A stretch of DNA of 64,000 nt from Kitasatospora sp. MAA4. Its GTDB lineage: Bacteria > Actinomycetota > Actinomycetes > Streptomycetales > Streptomycetaceae. The position numbers and the translations under genes were made by a program. The stretch's first letter is position 1; every line of letters begins with the position of its first letter. The notes under the pieces are model-generated. The model ran no database searches, had not been told where the DNA came from, and was given only the letters and a program-made list of their open reading frames with translations. The DNA lies in NCBI RefSeq assembly GCF_029893355.1, contig NZ_JARZAI010000029.1, forward strand, positions 33,021-97,020, given 5' to 3'. Of the stretch, positions 8,089 through 16,119 are shown one piece after another.

Positions 8089-8391
8089 ATGAGGTTCATT
8101 CAGATCATTGAGTTCAAGACGAGTCGCATTGACGAGTTCAATGCTCTGCTGGACAGCTGGGTCGAGAAGAACGAGGGAAATCGGCTGGCGACGCGGGCCG
8201 TGCAGACGCGCGACCGTAACAAGGAGAACGTGTATCTGAACATCGTGGAGTTCCCGTCGTACGAGCAGGCGATGGAGAACTCCAAGCGCCCGGAGACGAC
8301 GGAGTTCGCGGCACAGCTCATGGCTCTGTGCGATGAGCCTCCGCTGTTTCGCAACCTCGACTTGCTGAATGAACGGACCTTCCAGGACTGA
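8089..8391 (+). CDS. Conserved small dimeric alpha/beta-barrel-like protein
   Basis: This 100-residue cytoplasmic protein runs MRFIQIIEFKTSRIDEFNAL, then YLNIVEFPSYEQAMENSKRP, then a C-terminal helix. The beta-alpha-beta-beta pattern and the phrase NIVEFPSYEQAMENS resemble actinobacterial hypothetical proteins of the dimeric ferredoxin-like (ABM/Dabb) superfamily. These include monooxygenases and cyclases, but no catalytic residue is evident. A GAGGAGG site precedes ATG 8089. It stands alone between the sigma gene and an IS5 remnant, whose broken end lies within a few bases of its stop. Function unknown. Confidence 0.75.
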   Translation: MRFIQIIEFKTSRIDEFNALLDSWVEKNEGNRLATRAVQTRDRNKENVYLNIVEFPSYEQAMENSKRPETTEFAAQLMALCDEPPLFRNLDLLNERTFQD

Positions 8392-8395
8392 GGCC

Positions 8396-8755
8396 GGTCC
8401 CCCTTTTCGCGCCCCGGCGGCGTGTTGGTGGGCTCGCACGACGGTCGAGTCGACCGAAACGAGCCAGTCGATGTCGCCGGCCGCGTCGGCCTTCGCCTGC
8501 GCGGCCCGCAGCATCCGGTCGAAGGTTCCGTCCCCGGCCCACCGCCGGAAGCGGGTGTGCGGGGAGGCCCAGGATCCGTACCGCGGCGGCACGTCCCGCC
8601 AGGCCACCCCGGTCTTTCCACACGATCCCGTTCAGCACCGTCCGGTCGTCCAACCGCGGACGACCCATGCCGGACCTGGGAAGCAGCGGCTCCACCAGGG
8701 CCCACTCGGCATCGGAGAGCTCATGGCGACGTATCGCCGCACCATGATCCACCAC
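8396..8755 (-). pseudogene. Frameshifted, truncated IS5-family transposase
   Basis: The minus strand reads RRHELSDAEWALVEPLLPRS then GRPRLDDRTVLNGIVWK in one frame (8755 to about 8615). It continues in a second frame with GVAWRDVPPRYGSW and then DWLVSVDSTVVRAHQHAAGA, which contains the first catalytic Asp of the DDE triad. A small deletion of roughly five bases between the two explains the shift. The catalytic core after AGARKGGP is missing, so the element is dead. Bases just right of the start (near 8756-8775) may belong to its terminal repeat. Confidence 0.8.
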
Positions 8756-8779
8756 CCAAGATCACTTTGACGACACTGC

Positions 8780-9388
8780 CTAGCGCCCCCGATGCACCGG
8801 ATAACGCAAATGGAGCACCCCGTCACCTTGGATGACCACCTCGGGATCGTCGAGCATCAGGTGGCCGTTGGCGAGCGCCCCGAAGTACGGCTTCCCCTGG
8901 CCGAAGACAACCGGCACGATGTCGATCGCCACGTGGTCGATGAGCCCCAGCGACAGCGCCTGCCCGCCGACCTCTCCCGCGCCCACGGCAATCTCCCCCT
9001 CGCCGGCCAACTCCTGTGCTCGCGCGATTCCCTCCTCCACCGAGGTGGCGAAGCGGTACGACGCCTCCGGGTGCCAGCCCGTCGGCCGCTGTCGGTGCGA
9101 CACGACCACGACGTGTTCGCTCGCCGGCGGGTGGCCCTCCCAGCCGTTGGTCAGGTCGAATTGATGCCGCCCGATGACCAGGACCTTCTGGCGCGACCAC
9201 ATGCCACGCACGTAGTCAGCCGAGGCCGCTGAGACCCGGAATGCCGCACCGTGAACATCGGCGTGGTCTTCGTCGACGAGGGAGTGGGCGCCCTTGAAAT
9301 ACCAGTCGTGGAGCGGCCCCACATCGTCGCGCTCATCGGCAATGTAGCCGTCAAGCGAGGCCACTGCATGCAGGTACGTCGCACCCAT
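8780..9388 (-). CDS. Dihydrofolate reductase-family (RibD C-terminal-like) protein
   Basis: This is a 202-residue single-domain member of the RibD_C/DHFR-like fold, presumed NADPH-dependent reductase. It starts MGATYLHAVASLDGYIADER, the typical opening strand and loop. The cofactor-side segment VLVIGRHQFDLTNGW follows, and later GEVGGQALSLGLIDHVAIDI and PVVFGQGKPYFG, both hallmark regions of stand-alone YyaP/RibD_C proteins. ATG 9388 follows GGAAGGAGGAG. These proteins are widespread and mostly of unknown substrate, so a riboflavin role should not be assumed. Confidence 0.85.
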   Translation of the reverse strand: MGATYLHAVASLDGYIADERDDVGPLHDWYFKGAHSLVDEDHADVHGAAFRVSAASADYVRGMWSRQKVLVIGRHQFDLTNGWEGHPPASEHVVVVSHRQRPTGWHPEASYRFATSVEEGIARAQELAGEGEIAVGAGEVGGQALSLGLIDHVAIDIVPVVFGQGKPYFGALANGHLMLDDPEVVIQGDGVLHLRYPVHRGR

Positions 9389-9543
9389 GCCTACTCCTCC
9401 TTCCGAGAAGAGTCATCACCCAGCCTCCCGCCGAACTGAGGAACTTGCACCACCTGGGCGAGCAGCTCGTTCGTACGGCGCTGCTCGGCGCCGAGCGCGG
9501 TAGTCCAGATGCGGGCCGGCGGGGTGGCGCGCACCCTGGTTCC

Positions 9544-9780
9544 ATGAGCGCATACATGCCTGCGACGGTCTTCTTCCACCAGCGGGTCGAGATCGAAAGC
9601 ACCGTCTACCAAGGCGAGATGGAGAACCTCGAAGTCGCCATGGAGGACCGGTGGTTGCATGTGCGAGTCGGGACAGACGGAGAACGGGTCCACAGCTTCC
9701 CCCTGCCCATGATCGCCTCCGTGGCTTGGGACAGGACCGAACCAACGGCGCCGCCGTTTGTCGCCGGCAGGCCTCGCTGA
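9544..9780 (+). CDS. Small hypothetical protein
   Basis: A 78-residue frame from ATG 9544 reads MSAYMPATVFFHQRVEIEST, then MENLEVAMEDRWLHVRVGTD and VHSFPLPMIASVAWDR. The alternating strands (WLHVRVG, HSFPLPMI) look like a compact beta-sheet protein, and codon use is protein-like. No ribosome site is obvious, the family is not recognised, and neighbours on both sides are unrelated or decayed. Function unknown. Confidence 0.45.
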   Translation: MSAYMPATVFFHQRVEIESTVYQGEMENLEVAMEDRWLHVRVGTDGERVHSFPLPMIASVAWDRTEPTAPPFVAGRPR

Positions 9781-10009
9781 ACGTCTACGGCTGGCACTCG
9801 ATGACTGTGACGGCCCTGTGCTCGCACAGCTTCGGCGAAGTGACAGGTACCTCATTGACGCACAGCACCAACGCCGGTCCCGAGAACAATCTCGGAGACC
9901 GGCGCCACTCAAATGCAACTATCAGTCACATTCGCTGGCCGGCGTCTACGGTGCGGTCCGGGGCCCGTGGGGTGCCCTCGTCGGGGCGACGTGGGGGCGG
10001 CGTGGCGTC

Positions 10010-10438
10010 TCAGCTCTGGTCGCCGGTGGCGACTGCGGTGAAGAACTGCACGGACGAGGCTTGGTCGTTGAAGCTGCTTCCGTTCAGGTCCAGAGCCTCG
10101 CCGGGGAAGAGCGTGACCGCGGTGTTTTTGTAGTCGTAGTCCTGGAAGACTCGCACGACGGACTTCGTGTTGTTGACGAGGGAACTGGCGACGTCGTCGA
10201 AGCAGTAGTAGTCCAGGTGGGGGACGTCGCCGTTCACCACGACGACGCGGGCTGCGGCCGCCGCAGTTGTAGTCGAAGTTGTCGTACAGACAGAAGTAGC
10301 CGGCCTTGCAGGCCTCGCGGCCCTGGCTCATCCGTATGTTCACATCCGCCGACGCGGGGTGGCGGCAGTGATCACGGTGGCGAGCACCGACAGCACCGAC
10401 AGCACCGACCAAGCCAGCCCGACATGCCATATCGGCAC
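10010..10438 (-). pseudogene. Frameshifted peptidase inhibitor I36-like secreted protein
   Basis: Three minus-strand frames must be joined. A signal-like stretch VPIWHVGLAWSVLSVLSVLA (GTG about 10438) is followed in another frame by SQGREACKAGYFCLYDNFDY. After a shift near 10255-10262 comes VNGDVPHLDYYCFDDVASSL and then ALDLNGSSFNDQASSVQF. Cysteines, the GYFCLYDN motif and the closing FNDQASSV are typical of the I36 (SMPI-type) protease inhibitor family of Streptomyces. Two shifts point to true decay rather than one sequencing error. The signal region holds three copies of a 9-bp repeat (about 10381-10411). Confidence 0.65.
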
Positions 10439-10561
10439 TACCGTTCTCGAGTTCGCCGCCTCCGCAGGCCTGGACCGCACCGACTGCGCATCAGCCTCTC
10501 GCGGAAGCAGGTGGGCCTGGGGACCGGCGGCGCTGTCGCCCTCCGGAGCCAGAGCGCTGCA

Positions 10562-11002
10562 CTAGCGCCCGCTGAACGGGGACTCAGCAACGGTGACAAC
10601 CGTGAACTGGGCTATCGCCAGAATGGTCCCGACGATGACAGCAGCGCGGCCGACGCTTTGCTTGGCGGCGATCAGCAGCAGGACGGCGGTTGGACAGAAG
10701 AAGGCGCCCAGCGGGAGCAAGATGATCGCGTACGGGCCGGTCAGCAGCACGGTGCAGGCCATCAGACCCGCGACGGTCCAGCACGTCCAGCGGAACACCT
10801 TCCATCCCCACGCCGCCAGCGGCAGCAGCGTCACCGCGATGAGCAGGAAGGACAGTATCTGGTCCTCCGTACGGTCCGCCCACAGGTACTTCCAGATCCA
10901 CGGCACCCACGTCGCCCCGGCCAGCGCGACCAACAGGCGAGCCCGGGTGCGGTCAGACGACGGCCGCGCCTCGGCACGACGTGGACATGGTTCAACGGAC
11001 AT
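10562..11002 (-). CDS. Small multi-span membrane protein
   Basis: This is a 146-residue protein with a basic N-terminus and about four membrane helices: LLVALAGATWVPWIWKYLWA, ILSFLLIAVTLLPLAAWGW, CWTVAGLMACTVLLTGPYAI with LLPLGAFFC, and AAVIVGTILAIAQFTVVTV. No transport or enzyme motif is seen. ATG 11002 follows GGGAGGG. A perfect 24-bp inverted repeat sits 21 bp upstream of the start, so expression is probably under a dedicated repressor. No regulator gene is beside it; a Tn3 remnant occupies the flank instead. Confidence 0.65.
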   Translation of the reverse strand: MSVEPCPRRAEARPSSDRTRARLLVALAGATWVPWIWKYLWADRTEDQILSFLLIAVTLLPLAAWGWKVFRWTCWTVAGLMACTVLLTGPYAIILLPLGAFFCPTAVLLLIAAKQSVGRAAVIVGTILAIAQFTVVTVAESPFSGR

Positions 11003-11022
11003 GAGAACGCCCTCCCGAAACC

Positions 11023-11046
11023 TACATTTGAACTTGTTCAAATGTA
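11023..11046. promoter_or_regulatory. Perfect 11+2+11 inverted repeat, candidate operator
   Basis: The left arm TACATTTGAAC, spacer TT and right arm GTTCAAATGTA form an exact dyad in an AT-rich island, ending 21 bp before the start of the membrane protein gene. Size and symmetry fit a TetR-type or similar dimeric repressor site. The matching regulator is not visible in the window. Confidence 0.6.
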
Positions 11047-11177
11047 CTTTCCCCGGCCCCCACGGCGAAAGCCCGGCTGTCGATACCGGCCACCCTGCGC
11101 GAGTGGGCCAGGACGCATCGCGAGGCCGCACGGCGCGCCGCGGGGACCGTTCTCGCCGAACACGCCGGGCGACTGTC

Positions 11178-11457
11178 CGCGCCTACGACCTGCTACAGAT
11201 GTTCGGGCCCGAGGGCCGCCCGACCCCGCTGGGCCAGGCGTTCACGGAGTACGGGCGGATCGCAAGGACCCTGCACCTGCTCCGTGTGGTCGACCCAGTG
11301 GACGACAGCTACCGCCGGCAGATGAACCGCCAGCTCACCGTCCAAGAGTCCCGCCACAAGCTCGCCCGCGACACCTGCCACGGCAAACGCGGGCCGGTCA
11401 TGCAGGCCTACCGCGACGGCCGGAAGGACCAGCTCGGCGGGCTTGGCCTGGTCCGGC
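11178..11457 (+). mobile_element. Tn3-family transposase C-terminal fragment
   Basis: Frame 3 reads VRAYDLLQMFGPEGRPTPLG, YGRIARTLHLLRVVDPVDDS, YRRQMNRQLTVQESRHKLAR and HGKRGPVMQAYRDGRKDQLG. This is the conserved C-terminal DDE region of Tn3-type TnpA, including the invariant CHGKRG segment. About 90 residues of a protein of about 1,000 remain, with no start and no element ends recognised. It is a relic of a past transposon. Confidence 0.8.
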
Positions 11458-11574
11458 GGGTCGCCGGCCGAGCGGCAGTGCCCGGATGCCTCGGGTCAGG
11501 CTCGCGCTAACCCGGTGGCCAGCACTGGAGGACGGAATCAGCTGACTGAGAGTGATCCGTATCATCCGCTCATG

Positions 11575-12016
11575 TCAGGGGCAACCGTTGATGCTCCCGC
11601 TGCGGCACGCCGGGCCGCTGTACGGCTGCGGCGGCTGCGGACTCCTCACGTGGGAGTAGTTACTTGTCGCCACGAGCGTGACCGTCAGGTACAGCGCGGC
11701 CAACACCTGCAACCCAGCCGTCCAGGGCGCCCGGCGCCTCGCTGCCAGTGCGGCGCCGACCAGCAGGACGACGATCACCGCGATGGTCCAGTGTGTCTCC
11801 CATCCCGCGTAGTCGGGACGCGGTGGGCACCGGGGTGCCGGCGCGCGCCGCGGGCGAGTCGCCCCATGCCCGTAGCTGGATCATGAACAGCCCGACGAAA
11901 AAGAGAAAGCCCTCGACCAGCACTACGACCACACCCAGCGCGAAGTCGGCGTAGGGCGATCTCGGTTCGGGGCGGCGCTGCGGACCGTTCGAAAGGAATG
12001 CGGGTGCCTCGCTCAT
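11575..12016 (-). pseudogene. Frameshifted small membrane protein
   Basis: ATG 12016 opens MSEAPAFLSNGPQRRPEPRS with a first membrane helix FALGVVVVLVEGFLFFVGLF. Near 11810-11835 the coding frame changes by one base. The other frame then continues DYAGWETHWTIAVIVVLLVG, a third helix LQVLAALYLTVTLVATSNYS, and the tail YSGPACRSGSINGCP. Joined, it is a three-span protein of about 147 residues with a Cys-containing tail, somewhat like DUF6234-type Streptomyces proteins; that resemblance is from memory and weak. A single-base assembly error is an alternative to decay. Confidence 0.5.
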
Positions 12017-12159
12017 GGCCCTCATTGTCCCCGAGCCAGGCCCTGCCCGCCTGAGTATTGCACTCAACTCGACGCCCTGTCCGGCACCTTGAACCGAGGC
12101 CCCAGGCACACCACCCGCCCCGAGACCGCCTGACGGCGATCTTCTGCGGACGGCCGGCG

Positions 12160-13239
12160 TCAGTGGGGCGGCGCGACCGCGGTGCCCCAGGCCCGCTCGA
12201 TCTCGCGGGCCGGAAAGGGCGTTCGCTTGCTCTCGGTGAGCAGGCGGCGGCTGAACTCGCCCATGAGCAGGGCAGCCTGGGCGTGTCGGTCGATGATCGA
12301 GGCGATCTCCTGTGGGACGCCATCGGGCTGCCATCCCGTGATCCACTTGCGCAGGAACGCGTCGTGGTCCATACCGCCGCGCAGGTGATCGGGCAGGTGG
12401 TGGCGGAGCAGATGACTCGCAGTGTGGCAGCGGTCGTAGGCGAGGTGGTCGGAGAGGAACTTCGCCTCGGTTGCTGACAGTTCGAAACCAGAGCTCAGGG
12501 CGAGTCCGAAGTCCGCGAAGTAGAGCAGTCGACCGTCGGTCAGGACATTGGCGAAGTGGGCGTCGAAGTGGACGAGTCCGTGCGAGCTCATGAAGGCAGT
12601 GCCGCGCGTCAGAGCCTCCTCCACCCACGGGTATGGTGCGCCCGCTTGACCGTCCGGCGCGGCGGTCCGGTGGTCGTGCAGCCAGTTGCCGAGCGTCTGC
12701 GGGATGTGTTCCAAGAAGAGCACCAGGCTGGACGAAGACCGGCCGATGGCCTCCAACCGCTCGCGCACAGCCGATGAGCCCTCCCAGTGCGCGACCGCCC
12801 CGTCGATGCCCCCGAAGTCGTCAGCGAACCCCTCGGGAGGGGAGTCCGGCAGGATGCGCCAGTGGTACATCAACGGAAAACCCTCGTACGCGTTACCGAG
12901 GACCCAGTTCGTGGTCATCACGTGCACGGCCAGCTCTCGCCAGGCCCCGAACCCGGCTGATCCCACCCCATACTGGTAGAACAGCGGCAATCCGAACAGG
13001 TTCGCCGTCGACAGCACGTTCTCCGGCCGCAACTCGGTGTCCGTCAGGGGGACCCGCTTGACGAACACCCGCGTGCCATCGATGTCCAGCTCCGCCGACC
13101 TGCCGCCGATGCCGGACCCGAGCGGGGCCGCGGCGGCCACGACCTCGCCGAGCCGACGGTTGCTCAGCAGGGACAGGCGCGTGGCCACGGTCCCATAAGC
13201 GGCGAGCCGCGCGGCATACCGGAGGTCCGGGTGGTGCAT
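12160..13239 (-). CDS. Protein kinase-like (APH/Ser-Thr kinase fold) protein
   Basis: This 359-residue cytoplasmic protein has kinase landmarks. They are the ATP-lysine candidate in VFVKRVP (K61), a hinge-like region LVLFLEHIPQTLGNWL, the catalytic loop GLVHFDAHFANVL (HxDxxxxN, about 224-232) and the metal motif YFADFGLAL (about 242-245). An ordered N-lobe and the GSGIGGRSAELDIDG loop precede them. ATG 13239 has only a weak GAAGAG site; a GTG 42 bases upstream is possible. Substrate (protein or small molecule) is unknown, and it is not obviously in an operon. Related actinobacterial genes are annotated only as protein kinase family. Confidence 0.7.
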   Translation of the reverse strand: MHHPDLRYAARLAAYGTVATRLSLLSNRRLGEVVAAAAPLGSGIGGRSAELDIDGTRVFVKRVPLTDTELRPENVLSTANLFGLPLFYQYGVGSAGFGAWRELAVHVMTTNWVLGNAYEGFPLMYHWRILPDSPPEGFADDFGGIDGAVAHWEGSSAVRERLEAIGRSSSSLVLFLEHIPQTLGNWLHDHRTAAPDGQAGAPYPWVEEALTRGTAFMSSHGLVHFDAHFANVLTDGRLLYFADFGLALSSGFELSATEAKFLSDHLAYDRCHTASHLLRHHLPDHLRGGMDHDAFLRKWITGWQPDGVPQEIASIIDRHAQAALLMGEFSRRLLTESKRTPFPAREIERAWGTAVAPPH

Positions 13240-13558
13240 CGACGACTCTTCGGTGCCTTGAACCAAGACTTCGGTGATCTCGTGCACGTGGTCGAGCCTA
13301 TCCGCCACGCCTGCAGAAGGGGCAGGTACTCGATGGGTCCGCGTGTGCCCAGCTGGTGGCTGCGGCGGCCGGTGGTGACGAACAAGGCCCTGGCCGGCTC
13401 TCCGCAGCGGGTGCACCCGCCCGTCCGGCATCGTCCGCGATCGTCCAGGATCGTCCGGGATCGCTCGGAGCTCTGTTGGACCGCCTCGTGGACCGTCAGC
13501 CTGCGTGTCAGGTGTTGCGCACCCCCAATCGGTCCCTCAGCAACTTCGAAGGAGCTCC
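13240..13558. other. 319-bp gap with tandem decamers and a possible decayed zinc-ribbon ORF
   Basis: On the minus strand, CTRCGEPARALFVTTGRRSH appears in one frame (about 13435-13360). STCPFCRRGG followed by a stop lies in another frame near 13320, so an old small zinc-ribbon protein may have been frameshifted. The right part holds the decamer repeats at 13421-13470 and the GAAGGAG ribosome site of the next gene. Confidence 0.3.
13421..13470. repeat. Five imperfect 10-bp tandem repeats
   Basis: Units ccgtccggca, tcgtccgcga, tcgtccagga, tcgtccggga and tcgctcggag follow each other without gaps. They are upstream of the secreted protein gene at 13559 and could be a slippage tract or repeated regulator contacts. 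Confidence 0.7.
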
Positions 13559-14167
13559 ATGCGACTCAAGGCCATAGCAGCCGCCTCGGTGGCGGTCGCG
13601 TCCCTCGTCCTCGGAATCGCCGGCACCTCGACCGCGGCGACCCAGTCGACCCTGACCGCCCACGCCACCACCACGGCGCCCAAGGGAGCGCCGACGGCGA
13701 TCCTCCCCGGCCACTGGACCGCCAAGGCCCCCCAGCTCGCGCTCGGCTGCGGCTGGCTCGACATCGGCTCGCCCGGCAACTACGGCACCCCCGATGGGTA
13801 TGCCGGGCAGGTGGAGCAGATGTACAACTCCTGCAACGGCGACGTCTACGCGCACTGGCAGTGGGACTCGGGCTTCATGGCCCGGTTCCCGGGTCGCCAG
13901 CTCAAGCTGGCCGTCGGCTCGCCCTACTACAACGGCGGCCAGGCGTTCTGGACCGGCGACGTGTCGGCCTCGAACGGCCAGGACGAGTGGTTCGAGTACT
14001 CCGACGGCTCCGGGATCCCGCACGGCTGGGCGAGCCCGGACGCCTGGCGCGTGGGCGCGGAGCTGGACGACTCCACCTGCGTCGCGTGGGGCACCTTGCA
14101 CTGGTACGGCGGCCAGGACTGGACCGGCCCGGTCGGCGGCTGCGGCGACGAGATCACGCCGTCCTGA
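13559..14167 (+). CDS. Secreted protein of unknown function
   Basis: This is a 202-residue exported protein. The signal peptide MRLKAIAAASVAVASLVLGI ends near TSTAATQ (about residue 27). The mature domain has aromatic-rich stretches (HWQWDSGFMARFPGRQLKLA, DEWFEYSDGSGIPHGWASPD, GTLHWYGGQDWTGPVGGCGD) and four Cys that may form two disulfides (CGW, SCNG, STCVAW, GGCG). Trp/Tyr richness suggests a small beta-sheet or carbohydrate-binding fold, but no family is recognised. GAAGGAG lies just before ATG 13559. Confidence 0.7.
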   Translation: MRLKAIAAASVAVASLVLGIAGTSTAATQSTLTAHATTTAPKGAPTAILPGHWTAKAPQLALGCGWLDIGSPGNYGTPDGYAGQVEQMYNSCNGDVYAHWQWDSGFMARFPGRQLKLAVGSPYYNGGQAFWTGDVSASNGQDEWFEYSDGSGIPHGWASPDAWRVGAELDDSTCVAWGTLHWYGGQDWTGPVGGCGDEITPS

Positions 14168-14250
14168 CTTGGGCATCGCGACGAGTCGGCGGGAAGTGGA
14201 TTGGGGGACGAACTTGTCCCTGGGAGGAGGCGATGGGGGCCCGAGCTCCA

Positions 14251-14256
14251 TAGCAT
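14251..14256 (+). promoter_or_regulatory. -10 element of leaderless LysR gene
   Basis: TAGCAT lies exactly 6 nt before ATG 14263, which has no ribosome site. This fits the actinobacterial leaderless layout in which transcription starts at the A of ATG. Confidence 0.5.
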
Positions 14257-14262
14257 CTCGCC

Positions 14263-15093
14263 ATGGAGCTCGAATTTCGGCATCTGCGGATCATCTGCAG
14301 CATCGCGGACAGCGGCAGTCTGACGCGGGCCGCCGCGTCGTTGCGGCTGACCCAGCCCGGCCTCAGTGCCCAGTTGACGCGGATCGAGCGGGTGCTCGGT
14401 GGCGAGCTGTTCAGCCGTGCGCAGTCGGGTGTGGTCCCGACTGCGTTCGGGGAGGTGGTCCTCAGCCGGGCGCGAGCGGTGCTGCCGACCGTCGATGAGC
14501 TGCTGGAGGTCTCCGCTCTCGCCGCGCAGCAGGGCTGTTCGCCGCACCGGTTCCGGCTCGGCTCGGTCAACGCTCCGCTGCTCGGCGGGTTGATCACGGC
14601 GATCAGGTTGCATCATCCGGAGGCCGAGATCAGTTCGCGGGGACAGGGATGCCCGGTCCCGCTGGTCGACGACATCGTGGGCGGGCGTCTCGAAGCGGCT
14701 GTGGTCGGCGACGGTCCCGGCTACGAGCTCGCGTTCCCCCCGGGAGTCGCCGCCGCGCCGATCGCCACCGAGCCGCTCTTCGTGGCACTGCCGGCGGCCC
14801 ATCCGCTGGCGGCGCTGGAGGAGGTCGGGCTGGGGGACCTCGAGGACGAGGACTGGGCCGCTCCTCGTCCGGACAACGACCGGATCCGTGAGTACTGGTC
14901 CAGGACCCTGCACGTCCTGGGGCATCGCATGCGCGTCGTCCACGAGGCGGAGGGCCGGCTGCTCCTGGACGTCGTCCGCAACGGCCATGCGGTGAGTTTC
15001 TGCCAGGCCACGTTCGAGGAGGTGCCGGGCATCGCCGTACGTCCGATTGCCGGGAATCCGCTCTGGTACCGGCATGTGCTCGCCTGGCAATGA
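14263..15093 (+). CDS. LysR-family regulator, frameshifted near its end
   Basis: This is a 276-residue LysR regulator. The winged HTH (1-60) reads FRHLRIICSIADSGSLTRAA and LTQPGLSAQLTRIERVLGG, and a periplasmic-binding-like effector domain runs from about 95 on. It is a paralogue of the LysR gene at 27977. The frame stops at TGA right after YRHVLAWQ. In the next frame the expected C-terminal helix continues as EPLGPSLVQNVIEAYRAACA then TVYQGWLERHDS to about 15220, aligning with the tail of the 27977 protein. A one-base shift has therefore removed about 40 residues. DNA- and effector-binding parts are intact, so activity may remain. Confidence 0.8.
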   Translation: MELEFRHLRIICSIADSGSLTRAAASLRLTQPGLSAQLTRIERVLGGELFSRAQSGVVPTAFGEVVLSRARAVLPTVDELLEVSALAAQQGCSPHRFRLGSVNAPLLGGLITAIRLHHPEAEISSRGQGCPVPLVDDIVGGRLEAAVVGDGPGYELAFPPGVAAAPIATEPLFVALPAAHPLAALEEVGLGDLEDEDWAAPRPDNDRIREYWSRTLHVLGHRMRVVHEAEGRLLLDVVRNGHAVSFCQATFEEVPGIAVRPIAGNPLWYRHVLAWQ

Positions 15094-15237
15094 GGAGGGG
15101 GCGCTGGAACCGCTGGGCCCCTCGCTCGTGCAGAACGTCATCGAGGCGTACCGGGCGGCGTGCGCCCGCAGCACGGTCTACCAGGGCTGGCTCGAAAGGC
15201 ACGACAGCGCCGCCGCACCGCCGCAGCTACGTGGTCA

Positions 15238-15921
15238 CTACTTGTACAGGTCGGGCAGGCCGAAGGTGTGGGAGGTCTCGTGGTCGGCGACCCTGTAGCC
15301 CCAGGTCCACATGTCCTGGCCGAAGGTGATCGCCCACTTGATCCGCGTGCCGTTGACGGTGATCCCGGCGGTGGTCGGGTCGTAGAGGTAGGTGGGCGAG
15401 AAGCTGATCGCGGAGGCGGACCTGGTGGGGACGATGTAGAGCATGTCGTACTTCGAGAAGTCCGTGTACGGCGCGGCGGCCTGGACGGCCTGCTTCACAT
15501 ACAGCTCCTGCTCGTCGAACGTGATGCCGCGCTGGAATCCGTAGGAGGCGGAGGTCTGCGGCATGGTGATCCAGCGCTTCAGCGGATCGATCTCCAGGTG
15601 GAGTCTGCCGTAGGAGTCCTGCTTCATCCAGTCCTGCGCGGGGGCGAGTTCGCGGTAGTAGTCGTCGAGGGAGCCGGTGGCCGGTGCGTCGGGGAAGTCG
15701 ACGAACAGCATCAGCACGTGCTTGGTGCCGAGCGGCTGCTGGAACTGCGTGTAGTCGGTGTTGTGGCCCTCGTCGGTCCAGCCGGTCCTCCCCGGCAGGG
15801 CGCAGTCGGAGGCCGGCGCGGTGGTGCTGGGGTGGCCGGTGTCGGCCAGGGCCGGGGTGGCGGTGGCGGTGGCCAGCATGACGGTCATCGCGAACGCGGC
15901 GGTGAGCGGGCGGAGTTTCAT
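15238..15921 (-). CDS. Secreted M6-like metalloprotease, truncated at the C-terminus
   Basis: This is a 227-residue exported protein with a signal peptide at about 1-26 (MKLRPLTAAFAMTVMLATAT, AxA-type cleavage). The body has GTKHVLMLFVDFPDAPATGS and QDWMKQDSYGRLHLEI, typical of M6 (immune inhibitor A-like) peptidases. The zinc motif HETSHTFGLPDLY is at residues 214-226. The stop follows one residue later, whereas M6 enzymes continue for a hundred or more residues that supply the third zinc ligand (after DLY) and the rest of the fold. It is probably inactive or derived from a clipped gene. It faces the LysR tail at its 3' end. Confidence 0.7.
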   Translation of the reverse strand: MKLRPLTAAFAMTVMLATATATPALADTGHPSTTAPASDCALPGRTGWTDEGHNTDYTQFQQPLGTKHVLMLFVDFPDAPATGSLDDYYRELAPAQDWMKQDSYGRLHLEIDPLKRWITMPQTSASYGFQRGITFDEQELYVKQAVQAAAPYTDFSKYDMLYIVPTRSASAISFSPTYLYDPTTAGITVNGTRIKWAITFGQDMWTWGYRVADHETSHTFGLPDLYK

Positions 15922-15950
15922 CGGTTTGCCTCAGAAGATCCCAGTACCCC

Positions 15951-15965
15951 ATCACACCGTGTTAT
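15951..15965. promoter_or_regulatory. Imperfect dyad upstream of the M6 protease
   Basis: ATCACACCGTGTTAT is an interrupted palindrome (ATnACACnGTGTnAT) 30 bp before the protease start. It shares GTGTTAT with the dyad upstream of the collagenase. A LysR-type site is possible but unproven. Confidence 0.3.
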
Positions 15966-16071
15966 GCAGGCCCAAACGCCTGAGCGGTGCGCGTGCCCCG
16001 TCGGCGGAGGTGGTGCGGTCACCCGAAAGGGTTGTCCGTCAGGATTCGCCGGACCCCGTCCGCTCGGCGGT

Positions 16072-16077
16072 CTAGCC
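16072..16077 (+). promoter_or_regulatory. -10 element before a leaderless mini-ORF
   Basis: TAGCCT is followed after 6 nt by ATG 16084, the same geometry as at metG and nadE. Confidence 0.4.
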
Positions 16078-16083
16078 TACGAA

Positions 16084-16107
16084 CATGCCGCCTGCCGTGG
16101 GCGGTTG
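16084..16107 (+). CDS. Seven-codon leaderless upstream ORF
   Basis: ATG 16084 would be the first transcribed base if TAGCCT is the -10 element. The frame encodes MPPAVGG and stops at TGA 16105-16107, which overlaps the GAGGAGG ribosome site of the next gene. Its ribosomes would end on the next gene's ribosome site, so it may influence initiation at GTG 16120. Confidence 0.3.
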
Positions 16108-16119
16108 AGGAGGACTCCC

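Noticed and set aside
9391..9543. A helical minus-strand tail (TALGAEQRRTNELLAQVVQV) ending just before the RibD-like gene
   Set aside because: It is the end of a longer frame with no recognisable start or family; too little to call a gene.
13290..13440. A zinc-ribbon gene (CTRCGEPARALFVTTG...CPFCRRGG)
   Set aside because: The two Cys pairs are in different frames and no start is visible; kept only as a possible relic in the gap description.
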